A stretch of 64,000 bases of DNA from Pseudomonas oryzihabitans (GTDB lineage Bacteria; Pseudomonadota; Gammaproteobacteria; Pseudomonadales; Pseudomonadaceae), in contig NZ_CP102428.1 in assembly GCF_024652905.1 (NCBI RefSeq), forward strand, positions 3,952,001-4,016,000, written 5' to 3'. The notes under the pieces were generated by a model. That model searched no databases. It was not told the origin of the DNA and was given only the letters and a program-made list of their open reading frames with translations. This document shows, one piece after another, positions 7,735 to 16,520 of the stretch. Every line of letters starts with the position of its first letter. The first letter of the stretch is position 1. The position numbers and the translations under genes were made by a program.

Positions 7735-7906
7735 ATTTGTGAACATTTGTGGGCAAGTTGCCGCTCTGGTACCGACCATTTGCGCAGGCGGCCCCGCCGT
7801 AGCGCTTCCCAAGCAGCGCCCAGCGCCGGACAATTCGTCGGACGAACCCCCCGCGCCGCCTGTGGTCAGTTCGCAGATCGTGCCTCTTCCACCGATAAGG
7901 ATAATC

Positions 7907-9010
7907 ATGAGGGCTCTCCGCCTTGCTCACCTCTGCCAGGTAACGGTCGCTCTGGCCCTGGTAATGCTGTTGCCGGGCTGTTCCCAGGAGCGACCGCCCA
8001 CCGAGGAACCGGCGCGGGTGGTGGTGACGCAGCTGAGCCCGATAAAGGATGCCCAGCGCATTCCCTTCACCGGTGATATCCAGGCGCGGGTGCAGGCACC
8101 GCTCGGCTTCCGTGTGAGCGGCAAGATCAGCGAGCGGCTGGCGGACGTCGGGGATCGGGTACGCGAGGGCCAGATCCTCGCGCGGCTGGATCCCCAGGAT
8201 CTGCGCAACAACCTGGCCGCCGCCCAGGCCCAGGTGGAGGCCCAGGAAGCCCGCGCCCGGCTGGCGCGGGTCGATTTCGAGCGCCAGGCCGCGCTCTTGC
8301 CCAAGGGCTATACCAGTCGCAGCCAGTACGATCAGGCCCAGGCCACCCTCGATGGCGCCCGCAGTGCGCTGCAAACCGCCGTGGCCCAGCGCGACGATGC
8401 GCGCAAGCAGCTGGGCTATACCGAGTTGCGCGCCAGCGCCGCTGGGGTGCTGACCGCCCGCCATGCCGAAGCCGGTCAGGTGGTGCAGGCCGGCGCGGCG
8501 ATCTTCGACCTGGCGGTGAGCGGCGAACTCGATGCCGTCTTCGATCTCTACGAATCCCTGGCCCGCGAACTCCAGGTCGGCCAGCGGCTGCCCGTCGCCC
8601 TGCAGGCGCAACCGGCGATCGCGACCCAGGGCACCCTGCGCGAGATCGCCCCGACGGTGGCGAGCAGCGGCACGGTACGCATCAAGGTACAGCTGGACCG
8701 GCCACCCGCCGCCATGACCCTTGGCGCGGTGGTGAATGCGCAGCTGGAGGGCGTGGCCGATCAGGGCTTCGCCCTGCCCTGGACGGCGCTGAACGGCACC
8801 ACCGATCAGCCCGCCGCCTGGCGCCTGAACGAAGACGGCCGGGTCAGCCTGCAGCCGCTGCGCATCGAGCGCTACACCCGCGACAGCATCATCGTCAGCG
8901 ACGGCCTCAAGGCCGGCGACCGCATCGTGGTCGCCGGCGGCCAGGCCCTGAGTCCCGGCCAGAAGGTCGAGGTCGCCGAGCGCTCCGCCTTCAACGAGGT
9001 GCGCCCATGA
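7907..9010 (+). CDS. RND efflux periplasmic adaptor lipoprotein, first of two (TriA-like)
   Basis: A 367-residue membrane-fusion protein. It has a lipoprotein signal ending VMLLPGC, so it is anchored by a lipidated cysteine at about residue 25. The body shows the usual adaptor order: the first lipoyl half (PLGFRVSGKISERLADVGDRV), a long alpha-helical hairpin (about residues 95-170), the second lipoyl half and a beta-barrel. The ATG at 7907 follows AAGGATAA and opens into the signal peptide; the longer upstream frame lacks this. It overlaps the second adaptor gene by ATGA. The two-adaptor plus one-pump layout matches TriABC of P. aeruginosa, a triclosan pump. Confidence 0.85.
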   Translation: MRALRLAHLCQVTVALALVMLLPGCSQERPPTEEPARVVVTQLSPIKDAQRIPFTGDIQARVQAPLGFRVSGKISERLADVGDRVREGQILARLDPQDLRNNLAAAQAQVEAQEARARLARVDFERQAALLPKGYTSRSQYDQAQATLDGARSALQTAVAQRDDARKQLGYTELRASAAGVLTARHAEAGQVVQAGAAIFDLAVSGELDAVFDLYESLARELQVGQRLPVALQAQPAIATQGTLREIAPTVASSGTVRIKVQLDRPPAAMTLGAVVNAQLEGVADQGFALPWTALNGTTDQPAAWRLNEDGRVSLQPLRIERYTRDSIIVSDGLKAGDRIVVAGGQALSPGQKVEVAERSAFNEVRP

Positions 9011-10077
9011 AGCCCCTCCTGCCGCTCTGCCTGCTGCTGGTTCTCGCCGGCTGTTCCGACGACGAGGCGCCACCGCCGCCGATCCGGCCGGTAGCGACCC
9101 TGACCCTCAGCGCGCCGCAGCCCCAGCGTGAGGTGTTCGCCGGCAGCATCCAGGCGCGCTACGAGAGCGTGCTGGGCTTTCGCGTCGGTGGCCGCATGAC
9201 CCGCCGCCTGCTGGACGTGGGTCAGCCGGTCCGCCGCGGCCAGTTGCTGGCCGCGCTGGACCCCACCGATCAGGACAATGCCCTGCGCAGTCGTCAGGGC
9301 CAGAGCGCCGATGCCGACGCCCAGTGGCGCGATGCCCGCAACGATGCCCGGCGTCAGCAGCAGCTGTTCGACCAGGGCGTCGGCTCGCGCTCCCAGCTGG
9401 ACCAGGTGCTGACCCGCCTGCATACCCTGGAGGCTGCCCGCGAACAGGCCCAGAGCGCCGAGCGGCAAGCCCGCGATCAGCGCAACTATGCCGAGCTCTA
9501 CAGCGATTTCGACGGCGTGATCACCGCCTGGGAGGCCGAGGTCGGCCAGGTGGTGTCCGCCGGTCAGCCGGTGGTGCGGGTCGCCCGCCCGGACATCCGC
9601 GAGGCGGTGCTGGACCTGCCGGCCCAGGCCATCGGTCAGTTGACCCCAGGTCGTGTCCTGACCGTGCGCATGGCGCTGGATCCGAGCGTGGCGGTGCAGG
9701 GCCAGGTGCGCGAGATCGAGCCCCAGGCCGATGCCACCACCCGTACCCGGCGGGTGCGCCTGACCCTGGACGAGCCACCGGCCGCATTGCGCATCGGCAG
9801 TCTGGTGCAGGGCGAACTGGCGTCGCCACCAGCCGCGGGCCTGTCTCTGCCAATCCAGGCGCTGCGGCGCCAGAACGGCCAGACTTCGGTCTGGGTGGTG
9901 GCGGGCCAGGGCGAGCAGGCGCAGGTGCGCCAGCGGCCGGTCGAGGTGCTGCGCGAGGCGGACGGCCTGGCATGGATCGGCAACGGTCTGAGCGCCGGTG
10001 AGCGGGTGGTGATAGCCGGGGTCAACAGTCTCGAGGAGGGACAGCGGGTGAAGGATCAGGAGGGCGCGCGGCCATGA
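9007..10077 (+). CDS. RND efflux periplasmic adaptor lipoprotein, second of two (TriB-like)
   Basis: A 356-residue adaptor with a lipoprotein signal (LLLVLAGC, lipidated Cys about residue 16) and a proline-rich linker after it. The lipoyl, hairpin and barrel segments parallel the first adaptor (VLGFRVGGRMTRRLLDVGQPV; FDGVITAWEAEVGQVV), so the pair probably arose by duplication and now forms a mixed ring around the pump. It overlaps both neighbours by 4 bp (ATGA at each end), so the three genes are almost certainly translated together. Confidence 0.85.
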   Translation: MKPLLPLCLLLVLAGCSDDEAPPPPIRPVATLTLSAPQPQREVFAGSIQARYESVLGFRVGGRMTRRLLDVGQPVRRGQLLAALDPTDQDNALRSRQGQSADADAQWRDARNDARRQQQLFDQGVGSRSQLDQVLTRLHTLEAAREQAQSAERQARDQRNYAELYSDFDGVITAWEAEVGQVVSAGQPVVRVARPDIREAVLDLPAQAIGQLTPGRVLTVRMALDPSVAVQGQVREIEPQADATTRTRRVRLTLDEPPAALRIGSLVQGELASPPAAGLSLPIQALRRQNGQTSVWVVAGQGEQAQVRQRPVEVLREADGLAWIGNGLSAGERVVIAGVNSLEEGQRVKDQEGARP

Positions 10078-13000
10078 AAGGCTTCAACCTGTCGGACTGG
10101 GCGCTGCGCCACCAATCCTTCGTCTGGTACCTGATGTTCGTCGCCCTGCTGATGGGCGTCTTCTCCTACATGAAGCTGGGCCGCGAGGAAGACCCGTCCT
10201 TCGCCATCAAGACCATGGTCATCCAGACCCGCTGGCCGGGGGCGACCACCGAGGAGACCCTGCGCCAGGTCACCGAGCGGGTGGAAAAGAAGCTCGAAGA
10301 ACTGGATTCGCTGGACTACACCAAGAGCTTTACCCGGCCGGGCCAGTCCACGGTGTTCGTCTATCTGCGTGACACCACGCCGGCCAAGGCGATTCCCGAC
10401 ATCTGGTACCAGGTGCGCAAGAAGGTCTCCGACATCCAGGGCGACTTCCCCCAGGGCATCCAGGGACCGGCCTTCAACGACGAGTTCGGCGACGTCTTCG
10501 GCAGCATCTATGCCTTCACCGGCGACGGCTTCAGCATGCGCCAGCTGCGCGACCAGGTGGAGCAGGTGCGCCGCGAGATCCGCAGCGTGCCGGGCATCGG
10601 CAAGGTGCAACTGATCGGTGCGGAGAACGAGGTCATCTACCTGGACTTCTCCACCCGCAAGCTGGCCGCCCTGGGGCTGGATCAGCGCCAGGTGATGCAG
10701 AGTCTGCAGCAGCAGAACGCGGTGACGCCCTCGGGGACCATCGAATCCGGCGCCGAGCGCATCAGCGTGCGTACCAGTGGCGAATTCCGCTCCACCGCCG
10801 ATCTGGCCGCGGTCAATCTGCGCATCGACGATCGTTTCTATCGCCTCACCGATCTGGCCGACATCCGCAGCGGGTATGCCGATCCGCCCAGTTCGCTGTT
10901 CCGCTACAAGGGCCAGCCGGCCATTGGCCTGGCCATCGCCATGAGCAGCGGTGGCAACATCCAGACCTTTGGCGCGGCCCTGACCGAAAAGATGCAGGAA
11001 CTGACTGGCGCCTTGCCGGTGGGCATCGGCGTGCACGTGGTCTCCAACCAGGCGCAGGTGGTGGAAAAGGCCGTCGGCGGCTTTACCCGGGCGCTGTTCG
11101 AGGCGGTCATCATCGTGCTGGTGGTGAGCTTCATCAGCCTTGGCGTGCGCGCCGGCCTGGTGGTGGCGTTGTCGATCCCCCTGACCCTGGCGCTGGTGTT
11201 CGTCTTCATGGAATACAGCGGCATCACCATGCAGCGGATTTCCCTCGGCGCCCTGATCATCGCCCTGGGCCTCTTGGTGGACGACGCCATGATCACCGTG
11301 GAGATGATGGTGACCAAGCGGGAGGAGGGCGAGTCGCTGCACCGCTCGGCGACCTTCGCCTACGAATCCACCGCCTTTCCCATGCTCACCGGCACCCTGG
11401 TGACCGTGGCCGGTTTCGTGCCCATCGGCCTCAACTCCAGCAGCGCCGGCCAGTACACCTTCACCCTGTTCGCGGTGATCGCCGTGGCGCTGCTCTTGTC
11501 CTGGATCGTCGCGGTGTTCTTTTCGCCGGTGATCGGCGTGCACATCCTGCCGAAGAAGGTGAAGCAGAAGGATCATGACCAGCCCGGTCGCCTGGCGCGC
11601 TGGTCCGACGGCCTGCTGCTGGGCGCCATGCGCCATCGCTGGCTGACCATCATCCTCACGGTGCTGCTGTTCGCCGCGGCGCTGTTCGCCATGAAGTTCG
11701 TGCAGAACCAGTTCTTCCCGTCTTCGGATCGGCCCGAGCTGCTGATCGACTTCAACCTGCCGCAGAACGCCTCCCTCGATGCCACCCGCGCGCAGATGGA
11801 CAGGTTCGAAAAGACCCTGGCCGACGATCCGGACGTGGCCCACTGGAGTTCCTATGTCGGCCAGGGCGCGGTGCGCTTCTACCTGCCGCTGGACCAGCAG
11901 CTGGAGAATCCCTTCTATGGCCAGGTGATCCTGGTGGCCAAGGATCTGGAAGCCCGCAATCGGCTGCTGCCCAAGCTCAAACAGCGCCTGCGCCAGGACT
12001 TCGTCGGGCTGTCCGGCTACGTTCAGCCCCTGGAAATGGGCCCGCCGGTGGGGCGGCCGATTCAGTACCGCATCAGCGGCCCGGACGTCGCCGAGGTGCG
12101 TCGCCAGGCCCTGGCCCTGGCCAGCGTGCTGGGCAAGAGTCCGCAGCTGGGCGACTTCCTCTACGACTGGAACGAGCCGGCGCGGATGCTCAAGGTCGAG
12201 GTCAACCAGGACAAGGCGCGGCAGCTGGGTTTCTCTTCCCAGGACGTGGCGCAGATCCTCAATGGCGTGGTGACCGGCACCCCGGTGACCCAGGTGCGCG
12301 ACGACATCTACCTGGTCAACGTGGTGGCCCGCGCCAGCGAGGCCGAGCGGCGCTCGGTGGAGACCCTGGAGAATCTGCAGATCATGACGCCCCAGGGCGT
12401 CGCGGTGCCGCTCAAGGCCTTCGCCCGTATCGACTACGCCCTGGAGCAGCCGCTGGTGTGGCGCCGCGACCGCCTGCCCACCATCACCCTCAAGGCGTCC
12501 ATTCTCAGCGAGATCCAGGCACCGGACCTGGTCAAGCAGCTGCAGCCGGAGGTGGATGCCTTCATCGCCAAGCTGCCGCCGCGCTATCAGGTGGCGGTGG
12601 GCGGCACGGTGGAGGAGAGTAGCAAGGCCCAGGGCCCCATCGCCGAGGTGGTGCCGCTGATGCTGTTTCTCATGGCTACCTTCCTGATGATCCAGCTGCA
12701 CAGCATCCGCAAGCTGTTCCTGGTGGCGAGCGTGGCGCCCCTGGGCTTGATCGGGGTGGTGCTGGGGCTGATCCCCTTCGGCCAGCCGCTGGGCTTCGTC
12801 GCCATCCTCGGGGTACTGGCGCTGATCGGCATCATCATCCGCAACTCGGTGATCCTGGTGACCCAGATCGACGCCTTCGAGCGTGACGGTCGCTCGCCCT
12901 GGGACGCCGTGGTGGAAGCCACCCGCCACCGTCGCCGACCGATCCTGCTGACCGCCGCCGCGGCCAGCCTGGGCATGATTCCCATCGCCCGCGAGGTGTT

Positions 13001-13124
13001 CTGGGGACCCATGGCCTACGCCATGATCGGCGGGATCGTCGCGGCGACGCTGCTGACCCTGCTGTTCCTGCCGGCGCTCTATATCGCCAGCTACCGCATT
13101 CGCGAGCCGGAGCGGAAGGGCTGA
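10074..13124 (+). CDS. RND-family multidrug efflux permease (TriC-like, AcrB superfamily)
   Basis: A 1016-residue inner-membrane proton-driven pump, the usual length for the family. It shows the RND pattern: a first membrane helix (SFVWYLMFVALLMGVFSYMK), a large periplasmic loop, a helix block at about 330-545 with the proton-relay acidic pair (GLLVDDAMITVEMM), a second periplasmic loop, and a final helix block from about 860. The N-terminal LGREEDPSF is common to the TriC/HAE1 branch. With two adaptors upstream and no outer-membrane channel gene, the pump must borrow a TolC/OpmH-type channel encoded elsewhere. The triclosan substrate is known only for the P. aeruginosa homologue. Confidence 0.9.
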   Translation: MKGFNLSDWALRHQSFVWYLMFVALLMGVFSYMKLGREEDPSFAIKTMVIQTRWPGATTEETLRQVTERVEKKLEELDSLDYTKSFTRPGQSTVFVYLRDTTPAKAIPDIWYQVRKKVSDIQGDFPQGIQGPAFNDEFGDVFGSIYAFTGDGFSMRQLRDQVEQVRREIRSVPGIGKVQLIGAENEVIYLDFSTRKLAALGLDQRQVMQSLQQQNAVTPSGTIESGAERISVRTSGEFRSTADLAAVNLRIDDRFYRLTDLADIRSGYADPPSSLFRYKGQPAIGLAIAMSSGGNIQTFGAALTEKMQELTGALPVGIGVHVVSNQAQVVEKAVGGFTRALFEAVIIVLVVSFISLGVRAGLVVALSIPLTLALVFVFMEYSGITMQRISLGALIIALGLLVDDAMITVEMMVTKREEGESLHRSATFAYESTAFPMLTGTLVTVAGFVPIGLNSSSAGQYTFTLFAVIAVALLLSWIVAVFFSPVIGVHILPKKVKQKDHDQPGRLARWSDGLLLGAMRHRWLTIILTVLLFAAALFAMKFVQNQFFPSSDRPELLIDFNLPQNASLDATRAQMDRFEKTLADDPDVAHWSSYVGQGAVRFYLPLDQQLENPFYGQVILVAKDLEARNRLLPKLKQRLRQDFVGLSGYVQPLEMGPPVGRPIQYRISGPDVAEVRRQALALASVLGKSPQLGDFLYDWNEPARMLKVEVNQDKARQLGFSSQDVAQILNGVVTGTPVTQVRDDIYLVNVVARASEAERRSVETLENLQIMTPQGVAVPLKAFARIDYALEQPLVWRRDRLPTITLKASILSEIQAPDLVKQLQPEVDAFIAKLPPRYQVAVGGTVEESSKAQGPIAEVVPLMLFLMATFLMIQLHSIRKLFLVASVAPLGLIGVVLGLIPFGQPLGFVAILGVLALIGIIIRNSVILVTQIDAFERDGRSPWDAVVEATRHRRRPILLTAAAASLGMIPIAREVFWGPMAYAMIGGIVAATLLTLLFLPALYIASYRIREPERKG

Positions 13125-13152
13125 GGCAGCGGGCCTGGCCCAAAAGCCGGGC

Positions 13153-13207
13153 AAAAAAAACGGCCTTCCGACCGAGGTCTCCAGAGGAGACGTCTGCCGG
13201 AAGGCCG
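13153..13207 (-). terminator. Minus-strand Rho-independent terminator with no annotated gene in front of it
   Basis: CGGCCTTCCG (13161-13170) pairs with CGGAAGGCCG (13198-13207), with further pairing inside (GGTCTCC/GGAGACG). Eight A residues at 13153-13160 become a U run only on the minus strand; there is no T run on the plus side. It is therefore oriented to end minus-strand transcription coming from the space before the LysR gene. See findings for a possible small RNA. Confidence 0.6.
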
Positions 13208-13356
13208 CAAGGAGCTATCCAAGGAGCCACTGCCGGAGGGAAGGATTCGCGCGGTCAAAATGTCGAATCCACAGCAGCTCACCGCACCACTATCGGGCGT
13301 GTGACTTTTTCAATAAAGTGACAGCTTGACGAAACTCCATTGCGAAAAAGGCAATA

Positions 13357-14298
13357 ATGGATATTTTCCAAGGCATGCGCATCTTCGTCCGGGTGGTGGA
13401 TCTGGGCAGTCTCACGGCTGCCGCCCACACCCTCGCCCTGTCCACCGCCCAGGTGTCGCGCCTGCTGGCGGAACTGGAAAGCCACCTGCAGACCCGTCTG
13501 TTGCACCGCACTACCCGGCGGCTCGCACTGACCGAGGCGGGCGAGCGCTATCTCGAACGCTGCCGGCGCATCCTGCAGGATGTCGGCGAGGCCGAAGCCG
13601 AAGCCAGCGGTGCCCATCTCAAGCCCCATGGCCATCTGCGCCTGCATTCCATGACCGGCCTGGGCACCCAGCTGCTGGCACCACTGGTGTCGCGCTTCTG
13701 CGCCCGCTATCCCCACGTCGAGATCGTCATGACGCTCTCGCAGAACCATCCGGCACTGCTGGAGGATGGGCATGACATCGCCATCACCCTGGACACCGAG
13801 CTGGCCGATTCGGATTTCGTCGCCCAGCGTCTCGGTGGCGTCTATAGCGTGGTCTGCGCGGCGCCCAGCTACCTGGCGCAGCGTCCGGCGCCCAAGGTAC
13901 CGGCCGATCTCGCCGAGCACGACTGCCTGCGACTGCTGGATCCCAACTTCTCCGAGCGTTGGGTCTTCGCTGGTCCCGAAGGCGAGCTGCAGGTGGCGCC
14001 GCGCTACGTCTTCCAGGTCAACGTCGCCGAGGCCCTGGCCAGCGTGGCGCGGCAGGGCATGGGCATCTGTCTGCTGCCCAGCTACATCGCGGTCAACTAC
14101 CTGCGCGATGGCAGTCTGGTACGGCTACTGCCCAACTTCCGCCTACGCGAGCGCACCATCCATGCGCTCTATCCCTCGCGGCGCTTTCTCGACGCCAAGA
14201 TCAAGACCTGGATCGACTTCCTCAAGGAAGAACTTCCCGAGCGCCTGCAGGTAGAAAATCTAGTGTTGGAAGACCAACGCTACTGGGCCAAGGACTAA
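13357..14298 (+). CDS. LysR-family transcriptional regulator
   Basis: A 313-residue regulator with an N-terminal winged helix (MDIFQGMRIFVRVVDLGSLT, recognition region AQVSRLLAELESHLQTRLLHRTTRRLALTEAG, about residues 30-62) and a C-terminal effector domain of periplasmic-binding fold from about residue 90. The ATG at 13357 is preceded by AAAAAGGCAATA. LysR proteins usually regulate a divergent neighbour, but the only thing on the opposite strand here is a terminator-tailed non-coding stretch. It ends 119 bp before a small exported peptide gene on the same strand. Target and effector are unknown. Confidence 0.9.
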   Translation: MDIFQGMRIFVRVVDLGSLTAAAHTLALSTAQVSRLLAELESHLQTRLLHRTTRRLALTEAGERYLERCRRILQDVGEAEAEASGAHLKPHGHLRLHSMTGLGTQLLAPLVSRFCARYPHVEIVMTLSQNHPALLEDGHDIAITLDTELADSDFVAQRLGGVYSVVCAAPSYLAQRPAPKVPADLAEHDCLRLLDPNFSERWVFAGPEGELQVAPRYVFQVNVAEALASVARQGMGICLLPSYIAVNYLRDGSLVRLLPNFRLRERTIHALYPSRRFLDAKIKTWIDFLKEELPERLQVENLVLEDQRYWAKD

Positions 14299-14318
14299 GC
14301 CATGGCTTGTTGCAGGTT

Positions 14319-14347
14319 TTGTAATAGTGAATTAGTTAGCATACTAT
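14319..14347 (+). promoter_or_regulatory. Sigma-70-type promoter of the 56-residue exported peptide
   Basis: TTGTAA (14319-14324), 17 bases, then TACTAT (14342-14347). This is a good match in a locally AT-rich stretch that contrasts with the surroundings. It predicts a leader of about 65 bases before the ATG at 14418. Confidence 0.5.
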
Positions 14348-14417
14348 TTATTAGGCTGCATTCATTACCTAGAATGGTCCCGTACCCCGATGAACACGAC
14401 CTTTTTAGGAGTTCGCC

Positions 14418-14588
14418 ATGAAACGTTCTCTGTCCGCTCTGTTGCTGACCCTTGCCACCCTGACTGCCGCCCAATTCGCTGCTGCCGACGACAATCCCAG
14501 CCTGAGATACAAGCTGGTCGATCAGAATCATGCCGCCATGCAGCACTACGGGGATCAGGCTGCTCCCGCCGCCAACCTGCGTCGCTGA
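14418..14588 (+). CDS. Very small exported protein (56 residues)
   Basis: ATG at 14418 after AGGAG (14407-14411) at ideal spacing, TGA at 14586-14588. The protein begins with a Sec signal peptide (MKRSLSALLLTLATLTAAQF, cleavage probably after AAA) and has a mature part of about 33 residues starting DDNPSLRYKLVDQNHAA. A promoter-like sequence lies before it and a strong terminator 51 bp after, so it is a complete transcription unit. I recognise no family. It is too short for most gene callers and may be unannotated in relatives. Confidence 0.65.
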   Translation: MKRSLSALLLTLATLTAAQFAAADDNPSLRYKLVDQNHAAMQHYGDQAAPAANLRR

Positions 14589-14639
14589 GCCACTCAGTTT
14601 TCGAAAGACCACCCCTCTTTGCTCCTTTGGTCTTTCTCC

Positions 14640-14666
14640 GCCGCACCCTTTGGGTGCGGCTTTTTT
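14640..14666 (+). terminator. Rho-independent terminator after the small exported peptide
   Basis: GCCGCACCC-TTT-GGGTGCGGC (14640-14660) followed by TTTTTT. Confidence 0.85.
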
Positions 14667-14708
14667 ATATCTGCGGCACACTGAGCTTCTGACCTTGTCG
14701 AGGTGCTC

Positions 14709-16520
14709 ATGACCGCCACCCCCGCTCAACGACTCGCCCACCTGCGCGCCTTCCTGGCCGAGCAGGGCGCCGATGCCTGCCTGATCCCCAGCGCCGATCC
14801 CCACCTGTCCGAGTACCTGCCCGAACACTGGCAGGGGCGGGCCTGGCTATCTGGTTTCACCGGCTCCGCTGGGCTGCTGCTGGTGACCCGCCAGGCCGCC
14901 GGCGTCTGGACCGACAGTCGCTACTGGGAGCAGGCCACCCAGGAGCTGGCGGGCAGCGGCATCGACCTGATGAAGCAGGTCGCCAGCCAGCCCCAGGCCC
15001 ACCTGCAGTGGCTGGCCGACCAGGTGCCCGAAGGTGGCACGGTGCTGGTGGACGGCCAGGTGCTGTCCCTGGGCTCCGCCGCCGCTCTGCGCCGGGCGCT
15101 GGAGCCCAAGGGCATCCAGTTGCGTACCGACCTCGATCCCCTGGCGGCGATCTGGAGCGATCGCCCCGCGTTACCGGCCGCGCCGCTCTATGCCCATGCC
15201 GAGCCCCATGCGCCCCAGCCGCGCAGCGCCAAGCTCGCCCAGGTGCGCCAGGCGCTGGCGAAGGCAAAGGCCGACTGGCATTTCATCTCCTCGCTGGACG
15301 ACATCGCCTGGCTGCTCAACCTGCGTGGCGCCGACGTGCCCTACAACCCGGTGTTCCTCGCCCACCTGCTGCTGGGCAGGGACAGCTGCCAGCTGTTCAT
15401 CGATCCGGCCAAGGTGCCGGCGGAGATCCGCGCGGCCCTGGCAGCGGATGGCGTGGCGCTGGCCGACTACGCCCAGGCCGCCACCGAGCTGGGCCTGCTG
15501 CCAGCGGACAGCACCCTGCTAGTGGACCCGGCGCGGGTCACCCTGGGCCTCGCCGAGGCCGCACCGACGAGCGTCAAGCGCCTGGAGCAGATCAATCCCT
15601 CGACCCTGCTCAAGGCCTGCAAGACCGCTGAGGAAGTGGCCCAGGTACGCACCGCCATGGAGGAGGACGGTGCGGCCCTGTGCGTCTTCTTCGCCCGTTT
15701 CGAGGCCGCCCTGGCCCGCGGCGAGCGCCTCACCGAGCTGACCGTGGACGACTGGCTGAGCGAAGCCCGCGCTGCCCGGCCCCACTTCGTCTCCCTGAGC
15801 TTCGCCACCATCGCCGGTTTCAATGCCGGTGGCGCCTTGCCGCATTACCGGGCGACCGAAGAAGCCCATGCCGAACTCCAGGGGGACGGCCTGCTGCTGA
15901 TCGACAGCGGCGGCCAGTACCTGGGCGGCACCACCGACATCACCCGGGTGGTGCCCATCGGCACCCCCAGCGCCGCCCAGAAGCGCGACTTCACCCTGGT
16001 GCTCAAGGGCATGCTGGCGCTGTCGCGGGCGCGCTTTCCGGCCGGGGTCGCCGCGCCCATGCTCGACGCCCTGGCGCGCGAGCCGATCTGGGCTGCCGGC
16101 ATCGATTACGGTCATGGCACCGGCCATGGCGTGGGCTACTTCCTCAATGTGCACGAGGGGCCGCAATCGATTTCCTTCTATGCCACGGTCACCCCGCACC
16201 ATGTCCTGCGCGAGGGCATGATCACCTCCAACGAACCGGGCATCTATCGTCCCGGCCAGTGGGGCGTGCGGCTGGAGAACCTGCTCCTGTGCACCCGCGC
16301 CGAGACCACCGAATTCGGCGACTTCCTGGCCTTCGAGACCCTGACCCTCTGTCCGCTGGATACCCGCTGCCTGGATCTCGCCTTGTTGCGCGCCGACGAG
16401 CTGGACTGGCTGGATGGCTATCACGCCGAGGTCCGCCGCCGCGTGCTGCCGCTAGTGGAAGGCGCCGCCCGTGACTGGCTGCTGGCCCGTACCGAACCCG
16501 TCGCGAGGACTGCCGCATGA
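14709..16520 (+). CDS. Aminopeptidase P family (Xaa-Pro aminopeptidase, M24)
   Basis: A 603-residue cytoplasmic metallopeptidase that removes N-terminal residues preceding proline. It has two creatinase-like N-terminal domains (about 1-310), then the M24 pita-bread domain with its five metal ligands in order: two Asp in LLIDSGGQYLGGTTDITR, His in GHGTGHGVGYFLNVHEG, and Glu in MITSNEPGIY and GVRLENLLL. A C-terminal M24C extension follows. The roughly 600-residue form is typical of the larger bacterial and eukaryote-like branch. ATG at 14709 follows GAGG at 6 bp; a GTG two codons earlier is possible. The stop overlaps the threonine aldolase start (ATGA), so the two form an operon. Confidence 0.9.
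   Translation: MTATPAQRLAHLRAFLAEQGADACLIPSADPHLSEYLPEHWQGRAWLSGFTGSAGLLLVTRQAAGVWTDSRYWEQATQELAGSGIDLMKQVASQPQAHLQWLADQVPEGGTVLVDGQVLSLGSAAALRRALEPKGIQLRTDLDPLAAIWSDRPALPAAPLYAHAEPHAPQPRSAKLAQVRQALAKAKADWHFISSLDDIAWLLNLRGADVPYNPVFLAHLLLGRDSCQLFIDPAKVPAEIRAALAADGVALADYAQAATELGLLPADSTLLVDPARVTLGLAEAAPTSVKRLEQINPSTLLKACKTAEEVAQVRTAMEEDGAALCVFFARFEAALARGERLTELTVDDWLSEARAARPHFVSLSFATIAGFNAGGALPHYRATEEAHAELQGDGLLLIDSGGQYLGGTTDITRVVPIGTPSAAQKRDFTLVLKGMLALSRARFPAGVAAPMLDALAREPIWAAGIDYGHGTGHGVGYFLNVHEGPQSISFYATVTPHHVLREGMITSNEPGIYRPGQWGVRLENLLLCTRAETTEFGDFLAFETLTLCPLDTRCLDLALLRADELDWLDGYHAEVRRRVLPLVEGAARDWLLARTEPVARTAA

Noticed and set aside
10056-13154. A 1032-codon open frame on the minus strand, antisense to the RND pump gene
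   Set aside because: It mirrors the pump gene, is rich in His, Gln, Gly and Asp with no domain or membrane pattern, and arises from strong third-position G/C bias on the true strand.
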